Below, piece after piece: positions 27,665 to 35,997 of a DNA stretch of 64,000 nucleotides. Both the position numbers and the translations under genes were made by a program. The DNA is from Streptomyces endocoffeicus (GTDB lineage: Bacteria; Actinomycetota; Actinomycetes; Streptomycetales; Streptomycetaceae). The notes beneath the pieces were generated by a model that saw only the letters and a program-made list of their open reading frames with translations, did not search any database and was not told the origin of the DNA. The stretch covers positions 1-64,000 of the forward strand of contig NZ_JAERRG010000008.1 in assembly GCF_016741935.1 (NCBI RefSeq), in the 5' to 3' direction. Each line of letters starts with the position of its first letter. Positions within the stretch are counted from its first letter, which is position 1.

Positions 27665-27859
27665 ATGCGGTTGACGGACTTCTGGCAGCGAATGGCGAAC
27701 CACTTCGGCGAGGCGTACGCCGACTCCTTCGCGCGCGATCATGTGATGTCGCAACTCGGCGGCCGGACGGTGCACGAGGCGCTGAGGGAAGGCTGGGAGG
27801 CCAAGGACGTCTGGCGCGGGGTCTGCGCCGCGATGGAGATCCCCGACAGCAGGCGCTGA
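27665..27859 (+). CDS. DUF3046 family small protein
   Basis: This 64-aa protein (MRLTDFWQRMANHFG... ending EIPDSRR) belongs to the actinobacterial DUF3046 family, which is commonly found beside recA-recX. The conserved core includes FWQRMANHFGEAYADSFARD and GWEAKDVWRGVC. Its function is unknown. ATG at 27665 follows GATACT (27653-27658) by 6 nt, so it is probably leaderless. Confidence 0.85.
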   Translation: MRLTDFWQRMANHFGEAYADSFARDHVMSQLGGRTVHEALREGWEAKDVWRGVCAAMEIPDSRR

Positions 27860-27938
27860 GCGGTCCCCGGGCGCTCCGGGCGCATCAGCTTCCCGGGGTG
27901 GCCGGATTTCTTCGACCGGTGTACGCCACACTTGCTCC

Positions 27939-29144
27939 GTGGCCCCGACCGAAGAGACCCTCTCCTCCGACGCCGACGACAACCCGAGCGCCGCTCGGGC
28001 CTCCTCGGAATCCCCGCAACCCGCCGCGCGCATGCCGCGCTGGCTGCCGCGCGCCATGGTGCTCGCACTCGCGCTGGTGGCCTGTTTCCGCCTTGCGACC
28101 TGGGCCTTCGACCAGCTGACCGGGCTGTTGCTGAACATCCTGATCGCGTTCTTCCTGGCGCTCGCGATCGAACCGGCCGTGGACCGGATGGCCGCCCGCG
28201 GAATGCGCCGGGGGCTGGCCACCGGACTGGTCTTTCTCGCCATCCTCATCGGCACCGCGGGCTTCTTCACCCTGCTCGGTTCGATGCTCGCCGACCAGAT
28301 CATGACCATGGTCCAGGACTTCCCGAAGTACCTCGACGACGTGGTCCGCTGGATCAACGACACGTTCCACACGCATCTGTCGCGTCTGGAGATCCAGGAC
28401 AGCCTGCTGCACTCCGACTGGCTGCAGAGCTACGTCAAGAACAGTGCCGACAATGTGCTGGACGTCTCCACACAGGTGCTCGGCGGGTTGTTCAAGACGC
28501 TGACGGTGACCCTGTTCGCCTTCTACTTCGCCGCCGACGGCCCCCGGCTGCGCCGTGCCCTGTGCTCGGTGCTGCCGCCGACCCGGCAGGTCGAGGTGTT
28601 GCGCGCCTGGGAGATCGCGGTCGCCAAGACCGGCGGCTACATCTACTCCCGCGGGCTGATGGCCCTGATCTCCGGTGTCGCCCACTACATCCTGCTGGAG
28701 GCCCTGGGCGTGCCCTACGCCCCGGCGCTCGCCGTCTGGGTGGGGCTGATCTCGCAGTTCATCCCGACCATCGGCACCTACCTGGCCGGGGCCCTGCCGA
28801 TGCTGATCGCGTTCACCATCGAGCCCTGGTACGCGCTGTGGGTCCTGATCTTCGTCGTGATCTACCAGCAGTTCGAGAACTATCTGCTCCAGCCGAGGAT
28901 CACCGCCAGGACGGTGGACATCCACCCGGCCGTCTCCTTCGGATCGGTGATAGCGGGCACCGCGCTGCTGGGCGCGGTGGGCGCGCTGATCGCGATTCCG
29001 GCGACCGCGACGCTCCAGGCGTTCCTCGGCGCGTACATCAAGCGCTATGACGTGACCGACGATCTGCGGGTGCACGGGCGCACGCGGCGGCGCGGACTCT
29101 CGGCCCTCGCGCGGATCCGCGCCGCGCTGGCGCGGCGTGGTTGA
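27939..29144 (+). CDS. AI-2E family transporter
   Basis: This 401-aa membrane protein of the AI-2E (formerly DUF20/PerM) family has about seven or eight hydrophobic helices and the family pattern LISQFIPTIGTYLAGALPML and YQQFENYLLQPRITARTV. Substrates in the family vary, including autoinducer-2 and Na+/H+ exchange, and none can be assigned here. GTG at 27939 follows CACACT (27927-27932) by 6 nt. Its stop codon TGA (29142-29144) lies inside the probable -35 element of recA. Confidence 0.85.
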   Translation: MAPTEETLSSDADDNPSAARASSESPQPAARMPRWLPRAMVLALALVACFRLATWAFDQLTGLLLNILIAFFLALAIEPAVDRMAARGMRRGLATGLVFLAILIGTAGFFTLLGSMLADQIMTMVQDFPKYLDDVVRWINDTFHTHLSRLEIQDSLLHSDWLQSYVKNSADNVLDVSTQVLGGLFKTLTVTLFAFYFAADGPRLRRALCSVLPPTRQVEVLRAWEIAVAKTGGYIYSRGLMALISGVAHYILLEALGVPYAPALAVWVGLISQFIPTIGTYLAGALPMLIAFTIEPWYALWVLIFVVIYQQFENYLLQPRITARTVDIHPAVSFGSVIAGTALLGAVGALIAIPATATLQAFLGAYIKRYDVTDDLRVHGRTRRRGLSALARIRAALARRG

Positions 29145-29170
29145 CACAAAAATCGAACATCCATTCTTAT
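29141..29170 (+). promoter_or_regulatory. recA promoter with SOS (LexA) box
   Basis: TTGACA at 29141-29146 is a consensus -35 element. CGAACATCCATTCT (29154-29167) matches the actinobacterial SOS box pattern GAAC-N4-GTTC with one weaker half and overlaps the core promoter. The -10 element is probably within 29162-29170. LexA bound here would block RNA polymerase. Confidence 0.75.
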
Positions 29171-29281
29171 GGAGGCCCCCGGCAGTTATCCACAGGCCGA
29201 GGACGACAGGGCCGCTTGTCAGTGGCAGGCGCTAGCGTCTTGGACGTGAAGCGATCGACTCAAGCAAACCGGGTGGGACCC

Positions 29282-30421
29282 ATGGCAGGAACCGACCGCG
29301 AGAAGGCCCTCGACGCCGCGCTCGCACAGATTGAACGGCAATTCGGCAAGGGCGCCGTGATGCGCATGGGCGACCGGCCGAACGACCCCATTGAGGTGAT
29401 CCCCACCGGGTCGACCGCTCTCGACGTCGCCCTCGGCGTGGGCGGCCTGCCACGCGGCCGCGTGGTGGAGGTCTACGGCCCGGAGTCCTCGGGTAAGACG
29501 ACCCTGACCCTGCACGCGGTGGCCAACGCCCAGCGGGCGGGTGGCACGGTCGCCTTCGTGGACGCGGAGCACGCCCTCGACCCGGACTACGCGCAGAAGC
29601 TCGGCGTGGACACCGACTCGCTGATCCTGTCCCAGCCGGACAACGGCGAGCAGGCGCTCGAGATCGTGGACATGCTGGTCCGCTCCGGCGCTCTCGACCT
29701 CATCGTCATCGACTCCGTCGCCGCCCTGGTGCCGCGCGCGGAGATCGAGGGCGAGATGGGCGACTCCCACGTCGGTCTCCAGGCCCGGCTGATGAGCCAG
29801 GCGCTCCGCAAGATCACCAGCGCGCTGAACCAGTCCAAGACCACCGCGATCTTCATCAACCAGCTGCGCGAGAAGATCGGCGTCATGTTCGGCTCCCCGG
29901 AGACGACGACCGGTGGCCGGGCGCTGAAGTTCTACGCCTCGGTCCGCATCGACATCCGTCGCATCGAGACCCTCAAGGACGGCACCGACGCGGTCGGTAA
30001 CCGTACCCGCTGCAAGGTCGTCAAGAACAAGGTCGCGCCGCCCTTCAAGCAGGCCGAGTTCGACATCCTCTACGGCCAGGGCATCAGCCGCGAGGGCGGT
30101 CTGATCGACATGGGCGTTGAGCACGGCTTCGTCCGCAAGTCCGGTGCCTGGTACACCTACGAGGGCGACCAGCTCGGCCAGGGCAAGGAGAACGCCCGCA
30201 ACTTCCTGAAGGACAACCCCGATCTCGCCAATGAGATCGAGAGGAAGATCAAGGAAAAGCTCGGCATCGGGGTGAAGCCCCAGGACCCGGCCGCCGCGGA
30301 GCCCACCGCGGACGCGGCGGGTGCCGCGGGCGTGGCCGCCGCCGCACCGGCGAAGGCCGTGGCCGCCCCGGCGGCCAAGTCCGGGGCGAAGGCGGCCAAG
30401 ACCGCCGCGGCCAAGAGCTGA
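29282..30421 (+). CDS. recA: Recombinase RecA
   Basis: This 379-aa protein catalyses strand exchange and triggers LexA self-cleavage. It has Walker A GPESSGKTT, IVIDSVAALVPRAEIEGEMG, the QLREKIGVMFGSPETTTGG L2-type region and the CKVVKNKVAPPFKQAEFDI stretch. The last about 40 residues form an Ala/Lys-rich tail (AAPAAKSGAKAAKTAAAKS) beyond the usual core. ATG at 29282 begins the conserved MAGTDREKALDAALAQIERQ; the frame extends upstream but only over the promoter. recX begins 3 bp after the stop. Confidence 0.98.
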   Translation: MAGTDREKALDAALAQIERQFGKGAVMRMGDRPNDPIEVIPTGSTALDVALGVGGLPRGRVVEVYGPESSGKTTLTLHAVANAQRAGGTVAFVDAEHALDPDYAQKLGVDTDSLILSQPDNGEQALEIVDMLVRSGALDLIVIDSVAALVPRAEIEGEMGDSHVGLQARLMSQALRKITSALNQSKTTAIFINQLREKIGVMFGSPETTTGGRALKFYASVRIDIRRIETLKDGTDAVGNRTRCKVVKNKVAPPFKQAEFDILYGQGISREGGLIDMGVEHGFVRKSGAWYTYEGDQLGQGKENARNFLKDNPDLANEIERKIKEKLGIGVKPQDPAAAEPTADAAGAAGVAAAAPAKAVAAPAAKSGAKAAKTAAAKS

Positions 30422-30424
30422 TCC

Positions 30425-31036
30425 ATGACACGGCGGACCGAATGGCCGGACGGCCCAGGCCGTCCGGAGCGCCCGGACCGTCCGGACAGCGGCGCCCCCT
30501 CCTCGTCGAGGGCCGAGCAGGGGGCGCCGCCGGGCCCGGAGGAGCAGGCGCGGGCAATCTGCCTGCGCCTGCTCACCGGGACCCCGCGCACGCGTAAGCA
30601 GCTCGCGGACGCGCTGCGCACCCGGGGCATCCCCGATGACGCGGCGCAGGAGGTGCTGTCCCGGTTCGAGGACGTCGGTCTGATCGACGACGCGGCGTTC
30701 GCGGAGGCATGGGTGGAGTCCCGGCACCACAGCCGAGGGCTCGCCCGGCGGGCGCTCGCCCGGGAGCTGCGAACCAAGGGCGTCGACTCCACCCTGATCG
30801 ACGACGCCGTGGGACAGCTCGACGCCGATCAGGAGGAGCGGACCGCGCAAGAGCTGGTCGAGCGCAAGCTGAGGGCCACCCGTGGCCTGGAGCGGGAGAA
30901 GCGGATACGCCGTCTCGCCGGGATGCTGGCCCGCAAGGGCTACGCCGAGGGGCTGGCGCTGCGGGTGGTGCGGCGTGCGCTGGAGGAGGAGGGGGAGGAC
31001 ACGGAGCTGTTGGAGCATCACCTTCCGGATCTCTGA
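30425..31036 (+). CDS. recX: Regulatory protein RecX
   Basis: This 203-aa RecX inhibits or modulates RecA filaments. After a Pro/Arg/Asp-rich N-terminal extension (about 1-40), helical RecX repeats appear with LLTGTPRTRKQLADALRTRG, DVGLIDDAAFAEAWVESR, and GLARRALARELRTKGVD. It starts 3 bp after recA and is probably co-transcribed with it, so SOS-inducible. The 3' end is tandemly duplicated across the stop codon. Confidence 0.93.
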   Translation: MTRRTEWPDGPGRPERPDRPDSGAPSSSRAEQGAPPGPEEQARAICLRLLTGTPRTRKQLADALRTRGIPDDAAQEVLSRFEDVGLIDDAAFAEAWVESRHHSRGLARRALARELRTKGVDSTLIDDAVGQLDADQEERTAQELVERKLRATRGLEREKRIRRLAGMLARKGYAEGLALRVVRRALEEEGEDTELLEHHLPDL

Positions 31037-31053
31037 GCTTCCGGATCTCTGAG
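31022..31053 (+). repeat. 16-bp tandem duplication spanning the recX stop
   Basis: CTTCCGGATCTCTGAG occurs at 31022-31037 and 31038-31053. The first copy holds the recX stop TGA (31034-31036), and the second copy carries a second in-register-like TGA. Confidence 0.9.
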
Positions 31054-31112
31054 CTTTGGCGCCCGACCTCCGAGTGCTCCCGGGCCCGTCCCGGCACCCG
31101 AGATGCGGGGCG

Positions 31113-31508
31113 CTAGTCGACCGGGAGGCCCGCCGCGCGCCATGCCTGGAAGCCGCCGATCAGATCGGTCGCCCGGTCCAGTCCCAGTTGACGCAGCGAG
31201 ACCGCGGCGAAGCTGGACGCGTAGCCCTCGTTGCACACCACCACGACCCGCAGATCGTGGTGGGTGGCCTCGGGCAGCCGGTGGTCGCACTGCGGGTCGA
31301 GCCGCCACTCCAGCTCGTTCCGCTCGACGATCAGCGCCCCCGGGATGGTGCCGTCGCGCTCGCGCAGCGCCGCGTACCGGATGTCCACCAGCAGCGCGCC
31401 CTCGACCTGCGCCGCGGCGGCGTCGAGGGGCTCCAGCCGGTCGAGTTCTTCGCGGGCCTCGGCCAGCAGCTCGTCCACGCTCCGCTTGCTCGTGTTGGTC
31501 GTGCCCAT
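31113..31508 (-). CDS. Rhodanese-like domain protein
   Basis: This 131-aa single-domain rhodanese transfers sulfane sulfur. The active-site loop is VVVCNEGYASSFAA with the catalytic Cys, and family stretches LLVDIRYAALRERDGTIPGA and DLIGGFQAWRAAGLPV surround it. ATG at 31508 is preferred; a GTG at 31523 would overlap the cysteine dioxygenase stop. It lies directly after cysteine dioxygenase on the same strand and is probably translated from the same mRNA. The pairing suggests handling of sulfur from cysteine breakdown. Confidence 0.88.
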   Translation of the reverse strand: MGTTNTSKRSVDELLAEAREELDRLEPLDAAAAQVEGALLVDIRYAALRERDGTIPGALIVERNELEWRLDPQCDHRLPEATHHDLRVVVVCNEGYASSFAAVSLRQLGLDRATDLIGGFQAWRAAGLPVD

Positions 31509-31513
31509 CGCGT

Positions 31514-32089
31514 TTATCCCCACTCCTCGGGCCGCTCGACCTGCTCCAGCCGCAGCGTCTGACCGGTGCGGCTGTAGCGCCGCATGAGGGGCAGCGGCGG
31601 ATAGTAGGCGTGCACCGACACCGCATGCTCGGTGTCGGACGGGTTGATCACCTCATGCACATGATGCGGTCCGAAGGCCCGGCCCCGCCCGGCGGGCAGC
31701 CGCCGCTCGCGGTCCACACCGTCGGCCAGCTCCAGGGTCTTCCAGCCCTCGGTGGGCAGCCGCGCGGCGAGTGACTGCTCGTTGAGCTCACCCGCCGCCG
31801 AGACGAAGGCGCCATGGGAGCCGCCGTGGTCGTGCCAGCCGGTGCCGGTGCCCGGAGGCCAGCCGATCAGCCAGGCTTCGCTGCCGCCCGGCCCGTCGAG
31901 GCGCAGCCAGGTGCGCCCCTCCGGATCGAGCGGAAGCGAGGCGACGAGCTCGGCGTCGGCGGCGGTCCGGTGGGCGAAGTCGAGCAGTTCCGCGGCGCTG
32001 GGCGGGGCGACGGGACCGGATGCGGGGTCCGTGCTGAGGTCCGCGGAGGGGCGCACGGGGCTGGAGGGGGAAGTGCGTACGTCGGGCAC
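31514..32089 (-). CDS. Cysteine dioxygenase (cupin)
   Basis: This 191-aa cupin enzyme oxidises L-cysteine to cysteine sulfinate with Fe(II). Metal-ligand histidines are visible in TGWHDHGGSHGAF and in FGPHHVHEVIN, and the C-terminal part has VSVHAYYPPLPLMRRY. GTG at 32089 is chosen because AGGACGG lies 6 nt upstream; an ATG at 32155 would add 22 residues but has no such site. The gene follows a Cys-rich leader peptide and precedes a rhodanese gene. The leader's last codons can pair with this ribosome-binding site. Confidence 0.9.
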   Translation of the reverse strand: MPDVRTSPSSPVRPSADLSTDPASGPVAPPSAAELLDFAHRTAADAELVASLPLDPEGRTWLRLDGPGGSEAWLIGWPPGTGTGWHDHGGSHGAFVSAAGELNEQSLAARLPTEGWKTLELADGVDRERRLPAGRGRAFGPHHVHEVINPSDTEHAVSVHAYYPPLPLMRRYSRTGQTLRLEQVERPEEWG

Positions 32090-32095
32090 AGAGGA

Positions 32096-32163
32096 CCGTC
32101 CTGAATGATCGCGAAAGGGGCGCGGCCGAGCCGCGCGGGAAAGAGGGCGGATCAACAGGACGG
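32096..32163 (-). promoter_or_regulatory. Putative translation attenuator between leader and cysteine dioxygenase
   Basis: On the transcript strand CCGTCCTG (32163-32156), inside the last leader codons, is perfectly complementary to CAGGACGG (32103-32096), which contains the cysteine dioxygenase ribosome-binding site. A hairpin GCGCGGC-TCG-GCCGCGC lies between them, followed by CCCTTTC. A ribosome on the terminal Cys codons would free the downstream site. The mechanism is inferred. Confidence 0.5.
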
Positions 32164-32241
32164 ACGACAGACACAGCCCGCGTAGCGGACCAGGTCCAGA
32201 TGGACCCTCCGCCAGAAGCGAGGCAAGCAGGTGTCAGTCAC
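32152..32241 (-). CDS. Cys-rich leader peptide of the cysteine dioxygenase operon
   Basis: A GTG-started frame of 29 codons encodes VTDTCLPRFWRRVHLDL followed by VRYAGCVCRPSC and a TGA stop. Three cysteines lie in the last seven residues. This is the form of a regulatory leader peptide in which ribosome progress through Cys codons reports cysteine supply. A TTGACC-18 bp-TTCACT promoter lies so that transcription would begin at or within about two bases of the GTG, so the mRNA is probably leaderless. After the stop come a GC hairpin and the cysteine dioxygenase ribosome-binding site. Confidence 0.75.
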   Translation of the reverse strand: MTDTCLPRFWRRVHLDLVRYAGCVCRPSC

Positions 32242-32248
32242 GCTGCGA

Positions 32249-32278
32249 AGTGAATCATGTGCTGGAAAGGAAGGTCAA
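32249..32278 (-). promoter_or_regulatory. Promoter of the Cys leader / cysteine dioxygenase operon
   Basis: TTGACC (minus strand 32278-32273), an 18-bp spacer and TTCACT (32254-32249) form a plausible promoter. The predicted transcription start falls at about 32241, the leader GTG. Confidence 0.5.
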
Positions 32279-32439
32279 CCGCATCGGCCCGGAGTTGGAC
32301 GCGCGCCTTGACCACGCCTGGATGCGCACCCTGGCCCCGCACGCCCGCGGACGACTACCCGCGCCCGGACACGCACCGCGCGCCCCGGAGATGGACCAGG
32401 CGCACAGCGCGAGCGCGGGCGCGCCCCGCCGTGCCCGCA

Positions 32440-34179
32440 CTACCGCCGTGCGCTCGCCTCCGCCGGTGCGCCCCTGGCCGCGTTTCCGCCCCGGGCCGCG
32501 TCCGCGCACGCGTACAGCGCGCCCGGCCGCACCCCGGACAGTGCCGCGGCGAGATGTCCGTCCGGCCGCACCAGCAGCACGGTGTGCGCCGGGGCTCCCG
32601 GGTACGCCTCGGTGACCAGCAGCTCGGTGCGCAGGGGCAGCGCCGCGACGGCCGCCGCCAGCCGCGGCATCAGCCCGGCCCGCATCCAGTGGCGGCGGTC
32701 CCACACCCCGGTGCCGGGGGCGACCAGCACCACCAGCAGCTCCCGCCCGAGCCGCTCCCGCAGCCGTACGACCGAGCCGTCCGGAGCGGTCACCGGCACA
32801 TCGGCGACCGGCGCCCCGAGCACCGTGCCCACCGTGATCGAGCCGTCCAGCGGCGCGGCCGGGGCCAGCGGCGAACGGTCGTAGACCGGCGGCGCGCCCA
32901 GCGGACCCCGCCCGAGGTGACCGTCGGTGAGCAGCGCGTCGTGCCCGCGCGCCCCGCCGGGCCGCACGGTGCGCCGTACCGCGTGCCAGCCGCCGGCCGC
33001 GCGTACCAGCGGCAGCGACTGGTCCGCCGCGCGCAGCCGGGCCCCGACGGCTCCGCGCCGCTCCGCCTGATAACTGTCGAGCAGGGCGTCCGAGGCCCCG
33101 TGGTGCCAGGCGAGGGAGAGCTTCCAGGCGAGGTTGTCGACGTCCCGCAGCCCTTCCTCCAGCCCCTGGGTGCCGAGCGCGCCCAGCAGATGGGCGGCGT
33201 CCCCGGCCAGGAAGGCGCGCCCGACACGCCAGCGCAGCGCGAGCCGGTGGTGCACGGTGTGCACGCCGGTGTCCAGGAGTTCATAGGGGGGCTCGGATTC
33301 GCCGCACCACCCCGCGAGGGTGTCGCGCACCCGCACCATCAGGGCGTCGGGGGTGACCAGATCGCGGCCGGGCGGCAGCAGCCAGTCGATCCGCCACAGG
33401 CCGTGCGGCAGCGGCCGGGCGGTGACCTCGGCGTCGATGCTGCGCCAGGGCGGGGAGCGGTGCAGCAGGGCCTCGCCGGGCCAGGGGAGTTCGGCGCGCA
33501 GCGCCGCGACGGCGTGCCGCTCCACCGCCGTACGGCCCGGGAAGCGCACGCCCAGGAGCTTGCGGACGGTGGACCGCGGCCCGTCGCAGCCCACCAGATA
33601 GCTGCCCCGCCACCAGGTGGCCTGGGCGCCCCGGGTGCGCACCCCGACCCCGTGGTCGTCCTGCTCCAGGTCGTCGATCCGGGTTCCGGAGACGATCCGG
33701 ACGAGGTCCTCGTCGCCCATGGCGGCCAGCGAGCCCCGCAGCGCCCGGGTGAGCTCGTGCTGGGGCAGATGCAGCGGTGAGGGCGCCGACACCGGTGCCG
33801 ACTCGTCCTCGGAGGAGGGCGCATCACCCTCGGGAGCGTCCATGGCCTCCGTAAGGCCGCCGTCCCAGCCGCCGGTGCCGCGCTCGGGCGACGGCGAACC
33901 GCCGAAGAGGCCACCGGGCGTGAGGGGCACCTGCCGCACCAGCTGCCGCCGCCGCATCGTGCGCCATCCGGTCCACGGCCGGGCGCGGGCGGTGACCCGG
34001 CAGCCTAGCCGCTCCAGCAGGGCGGCGGCGTCCGGGCGCAGCACGACGGTGCGGGCCAGACGGCTCTCCTCGGCTTCCGTGGACTCGTCCAGCAGGATGA
34101 CGGGCACCTCGAGGCGCGCGAGGGCGAGGGCCAGGGTCAGGCCGACCGGGCCCGCCCCGGCGACGATCACCGGGTCCAC
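32440..34179 (-). CDS. FAD-dependent aromatic-type monooxygenase
   Basis: This 579-aa flavoprotein is of the PHBH/UbiH class. It has the FAD-binding VIVAGAGPVGLTLALALARL (GxGxxG), the second motif VGCDGPRSTVRKLLG, and RAFLAGDAAHLLGALGTQGL (GD motif). The C-terminus (about 480-575) is thioredoxin-like, as in phenol-hydroxylase relatives. An acidic low-complexity insert lies near 95-135. GTG at 34179 has AGGAACC about 6 nt upstream and puts the Rossmann motif at the N-terminus; ATG at 34266 would add 29 unusual residues. The substrate is unknown. Confidence 0.85.
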   Translation of the reverse strand: MDPVIVAGAGPVGLTLALALARLEVPVILLDESTEAEESRLARTVVLRPDAAALLERLGCRVTARARPWTGWRTMRRRQLVRQVPLTPGGLFGGSPSPERGTGGWDGGLTEAMDAPEGDAPSSEDESAPVSAPSPLHLPQHELTRALRGSLAAMGDEDLVRIVSGTRIDDLEQDDHGVGVRTRGAQATWWRGSYLVGCDGPRSTVRKLLGVRFPGRTAVERHAVAALRAELPWPGEALLHRSPPWRSIDAEVTARPLPHGLWRIDWLLPPGRDLVTPDALMVRVRDTLAGWCGESEPPYELLDTGVHTVHHRLALRWRVGRAFLAGDAAHLLGALGTQGLEEGLRDVDNLAWKLSLAWHHGASDALLDSYQAERRGAVGARLRAADQSLPLVRAAGGWHAVRRTVRPGGARGHDALLTDGHLGRGPLGAPPVYDRSPLAPAAPLDGSITVGTVLGAPVADVPVTAPDGSVVRLRERLGRELLVVLVAPGTGVWDRRHWMRAGLMPRLAAAVAALPLRTELLVTEAYPGAPAHTVLLVRPDGHLAAALSGVRPGALYACADAARGGNAARGAPAEASARR

Positions 34180-34296
34180 GGTGCGGTTCCTGTGGCCCTG
34201 CGGGTCGTACGTGACGTACGGAAATTGGCAGTTGAAACCCGGTGAGCGATCACAGAAAGCATGCAACCCACTGCCGCTGCCCGCGTCAAGCGACGA

Positions 34297-34324
34297 AGGG
34301 CGGTGGCGCGTGCGCCACCGCCCT
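34297..34324 (-). terminator. Terminator of the gluABCD operon
   Basis: A 12-13-bp perfect stem, AGGGCGGTGGCG (34297-34308) with its complement (34313-34324), lies about 85 bp beyond the gluD stop, in the transcribed direction. Confidence 0.75.
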
Positions 34325-34390
34325 GGTAAGGGTCTCGCTCATCCGCCCGGCCCTCCCGGACGGCGTCCGCCCGGTCGCCCGGACGTCCCC

Positions 34391-34426
34391 TCAGTTCGTC
34401 TTGCCCGCTCAGTTCGTCTTGCCCGC
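34391..34426 (-). repeat. 18-bp tandem duplication spanning the gluD stop
   Basis: TCAGTTCGTCTTGCCCGC occurs at 34391-34408 and 34409-34426. The gluD stop (34409-34411 on the minus strand) lies at the start of the second copy, and the first copy would encode the same AGKTN-stop again. Confidence 0.9.
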
Positions 34427-35353
34427 GGACGCGTCCGGAGCGGAGGCCGTGGACTGGTCGACGACGTCGAGCGCGTCGGCGGCCGCGAGCGGCTCCCCGG
34501 CGTCCGCGATCCGGATGCCGGTCTTGGCGCGCCGGCCGCGCCGCTCGATCCAGGTGGCGAGGGCGGAGAGGGCCAGACACATCGCGATGTAGATGACACC
34601 ACCGACGATGATCACCGGGACGTAGGGGTTCTCGTCGTTCACGACGGTGTTGCCGGCCAGCTGCTGGAGCTGGAACAGCAGCTCCTGGTAGGTGATGACG
34701 TAGCCGAGGGAGGTGTCCTTCAGCGTCACCACCAGCTGGCTGATGATGGTCGGCAGCATCGCCCTTACGGCCTGCGGCACCAGGACCGTCATCATGACCT
34801 GGGTCTTGCGCATGCCCAGGGCGTACGCGGCCTCACGCTGGCCCCTGGGCACCGAGTTGATGCCCGCCCGCAAGACCTCGGCCTGGACCGAGCCGTTGTA
34901 GACGGTCAGGCCGATGACCAGGGCCCAGAAGCCGGTGTTGTCACCGCTGAGGCCCAGGTCCGCGCGGTAGGTCAGGAAGAGCACCCACAGCACGTAGATG
35001 GTGATCAGCAGCGGGACGGCCCGGAACAGTTCGATGAAGCCGGTCGCGAACCAGCGGACGGGCTTGTGGTCCGAGAGCCGGCCGGTGGCCAGCAGCACAC
35101 CGAGGGCGAGGGAGAGGACCGCCGCGACCGCGAACACCTTGAGGGTGGTGATCACACCGTCGCGGATGCTGTTCCGCACCCCCGCGTAGTTGAAGATGTC
35201 CCACATCTCGGGCGCGAACTGACCCTTGGCGTTCAGCCGCACCACCGCGAAGGCGATCAGCCCGAGGACGGCCAGGCCGCCGACGACGGAGAAGACGCGG
35301 TTCCGGACGCGAGCCTTGGGGCCGGGGGCGTCGTACAGGACGCTCGAGCTCAT
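34409..35353 (-). CDS. gluD: Glutamate ABC transporter permease GluD
   Basis: This 314-aa inner-membrane permease of the His/Glu/Gln amino-acid ABC family has about five or six membrane segments. The EAA loop pattern is visible in AGINSVPRGQREAAYALGM and a following TVLVPQAVRAMLP stretch. ATG at 35353 (MSSSVLYDAPGPKARVRNRV) overlaps the gluC stop by four bases, so the two are coupled. The last codons are duplicated across the stop. Confidence 0.93.
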   Translation of the reverse strand: MSSSVLYDAPGPKARVRNRVFSVVGGLAVLGLIAFAVVRLNAKGQFAPEMWDIFNYAGVRNSIRDGVITTLKVFAVAAVLSLALGVLLATGRLSDHKPVRWFATGFIELFRAVPLLITIYVLWVLFLTYRADLGLSGDNTGFWALVIGLTVYNGSVQAEVLRAGINSVPRGQREAAYALGMRKTQVMMTVLVPQAVRAMLPTIISQLVVTLKDTSLGYVITYQELLFQLQQLAGNTVVNDENPYVPVIIVGGVIYIAMCLALSALATWIERRGRRAKTGIRIADAGEPLAAADALDVVDQSTASAPDASAGKTN

Positions 35354-35997
35354 CGGGCCACCTCCAGGCGGTTCTCCAGCAGCCGGAAGAGACCGCTGAT
35401 GGCGAACGTGATGACCAGGTAGCACAGCGCGATCCACAGGAAGATCCAGCCGATCGCGAAGCCCTTGTCACTCAGCAGCTTCGAGACATTGAACAGTTCG
35501 GTGTTGCTGAATGCCCCGGCGATGGCCGAGTTCTTGGTGAGCGCGATGAAGATGCTGCTCATCGGGGGAATCACGGACCGGGTGGCCTGGGGGAGGACGA
35601 TCAGCCGGAGGGTCTGGAAGAAGGTCATCCCCAGGCTGCGGGCGGCCTCCGCCTGGCCGAGCGGCACGGTGTTGATACCGGACCGCACGGCCTCGCAGAC
35701 GAAGGACGACGTGTAGCAGCCCAGCGCCATCATGGCGAGGACGAAGGGGCTCGTCCCCGGGAAGAAGATCTGCGGGATCACGAAGAACGAGATCAGGAAC
35801 AGCAGGGTCAGCGGGGTGTTGCGCAGCAGGGTGACCCAGGCCGTCCCGAACACCCGCAGCGGCGGTATGGGCGACACCCTGAAGCCGGCTATGACGACGC
35901 CCAGCACGAGGGCCAGCGCCGCACTGGCCGCCGTGATGGAGAGGGTTCCCAGGAACCCCTCCCGGAACTGGGGCAAATGATCGAGAAGTACGTTCAT
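35350..35997 (-). CDS. gluC: Glutamate ABC transporter permease GluC
   Basis: This 215-aa permease partner of GluD has about five membrane helices and the EAA loop SGINTVPLGQAEAARSLGMT followed by a RLIVLPQATRSVIPPM stretch. It lies 115 bp downstream of gluB and overlaps gluD by four bases. Confidence 0.94.
   Translation of the reverse strand: MNVLLDHLPQFREGFLGTLSITAASAALALVLGVVIAGFRVSPIPPLRVFGTAWVTLLRNTPLTLLFLISFFVIPQIFFPGTSPFVLAMMALGCYTSSFVCEAVRSGINTVPLGQAEAARSLGMTFFQTLRLIVLPQATRSVIPPMSSIFIALTKNSAIAGAFSNTELFNVSKLLSDKGFAIGWIFLWIALCYLVITFAISGLFRLLENRLEVAR

Noticed and set aside
32242..32439. Plus-strand small gene opposite the leader region
   Set aside because: The frame has no ribosome-binding site or family features and overlaps the leader promoter.
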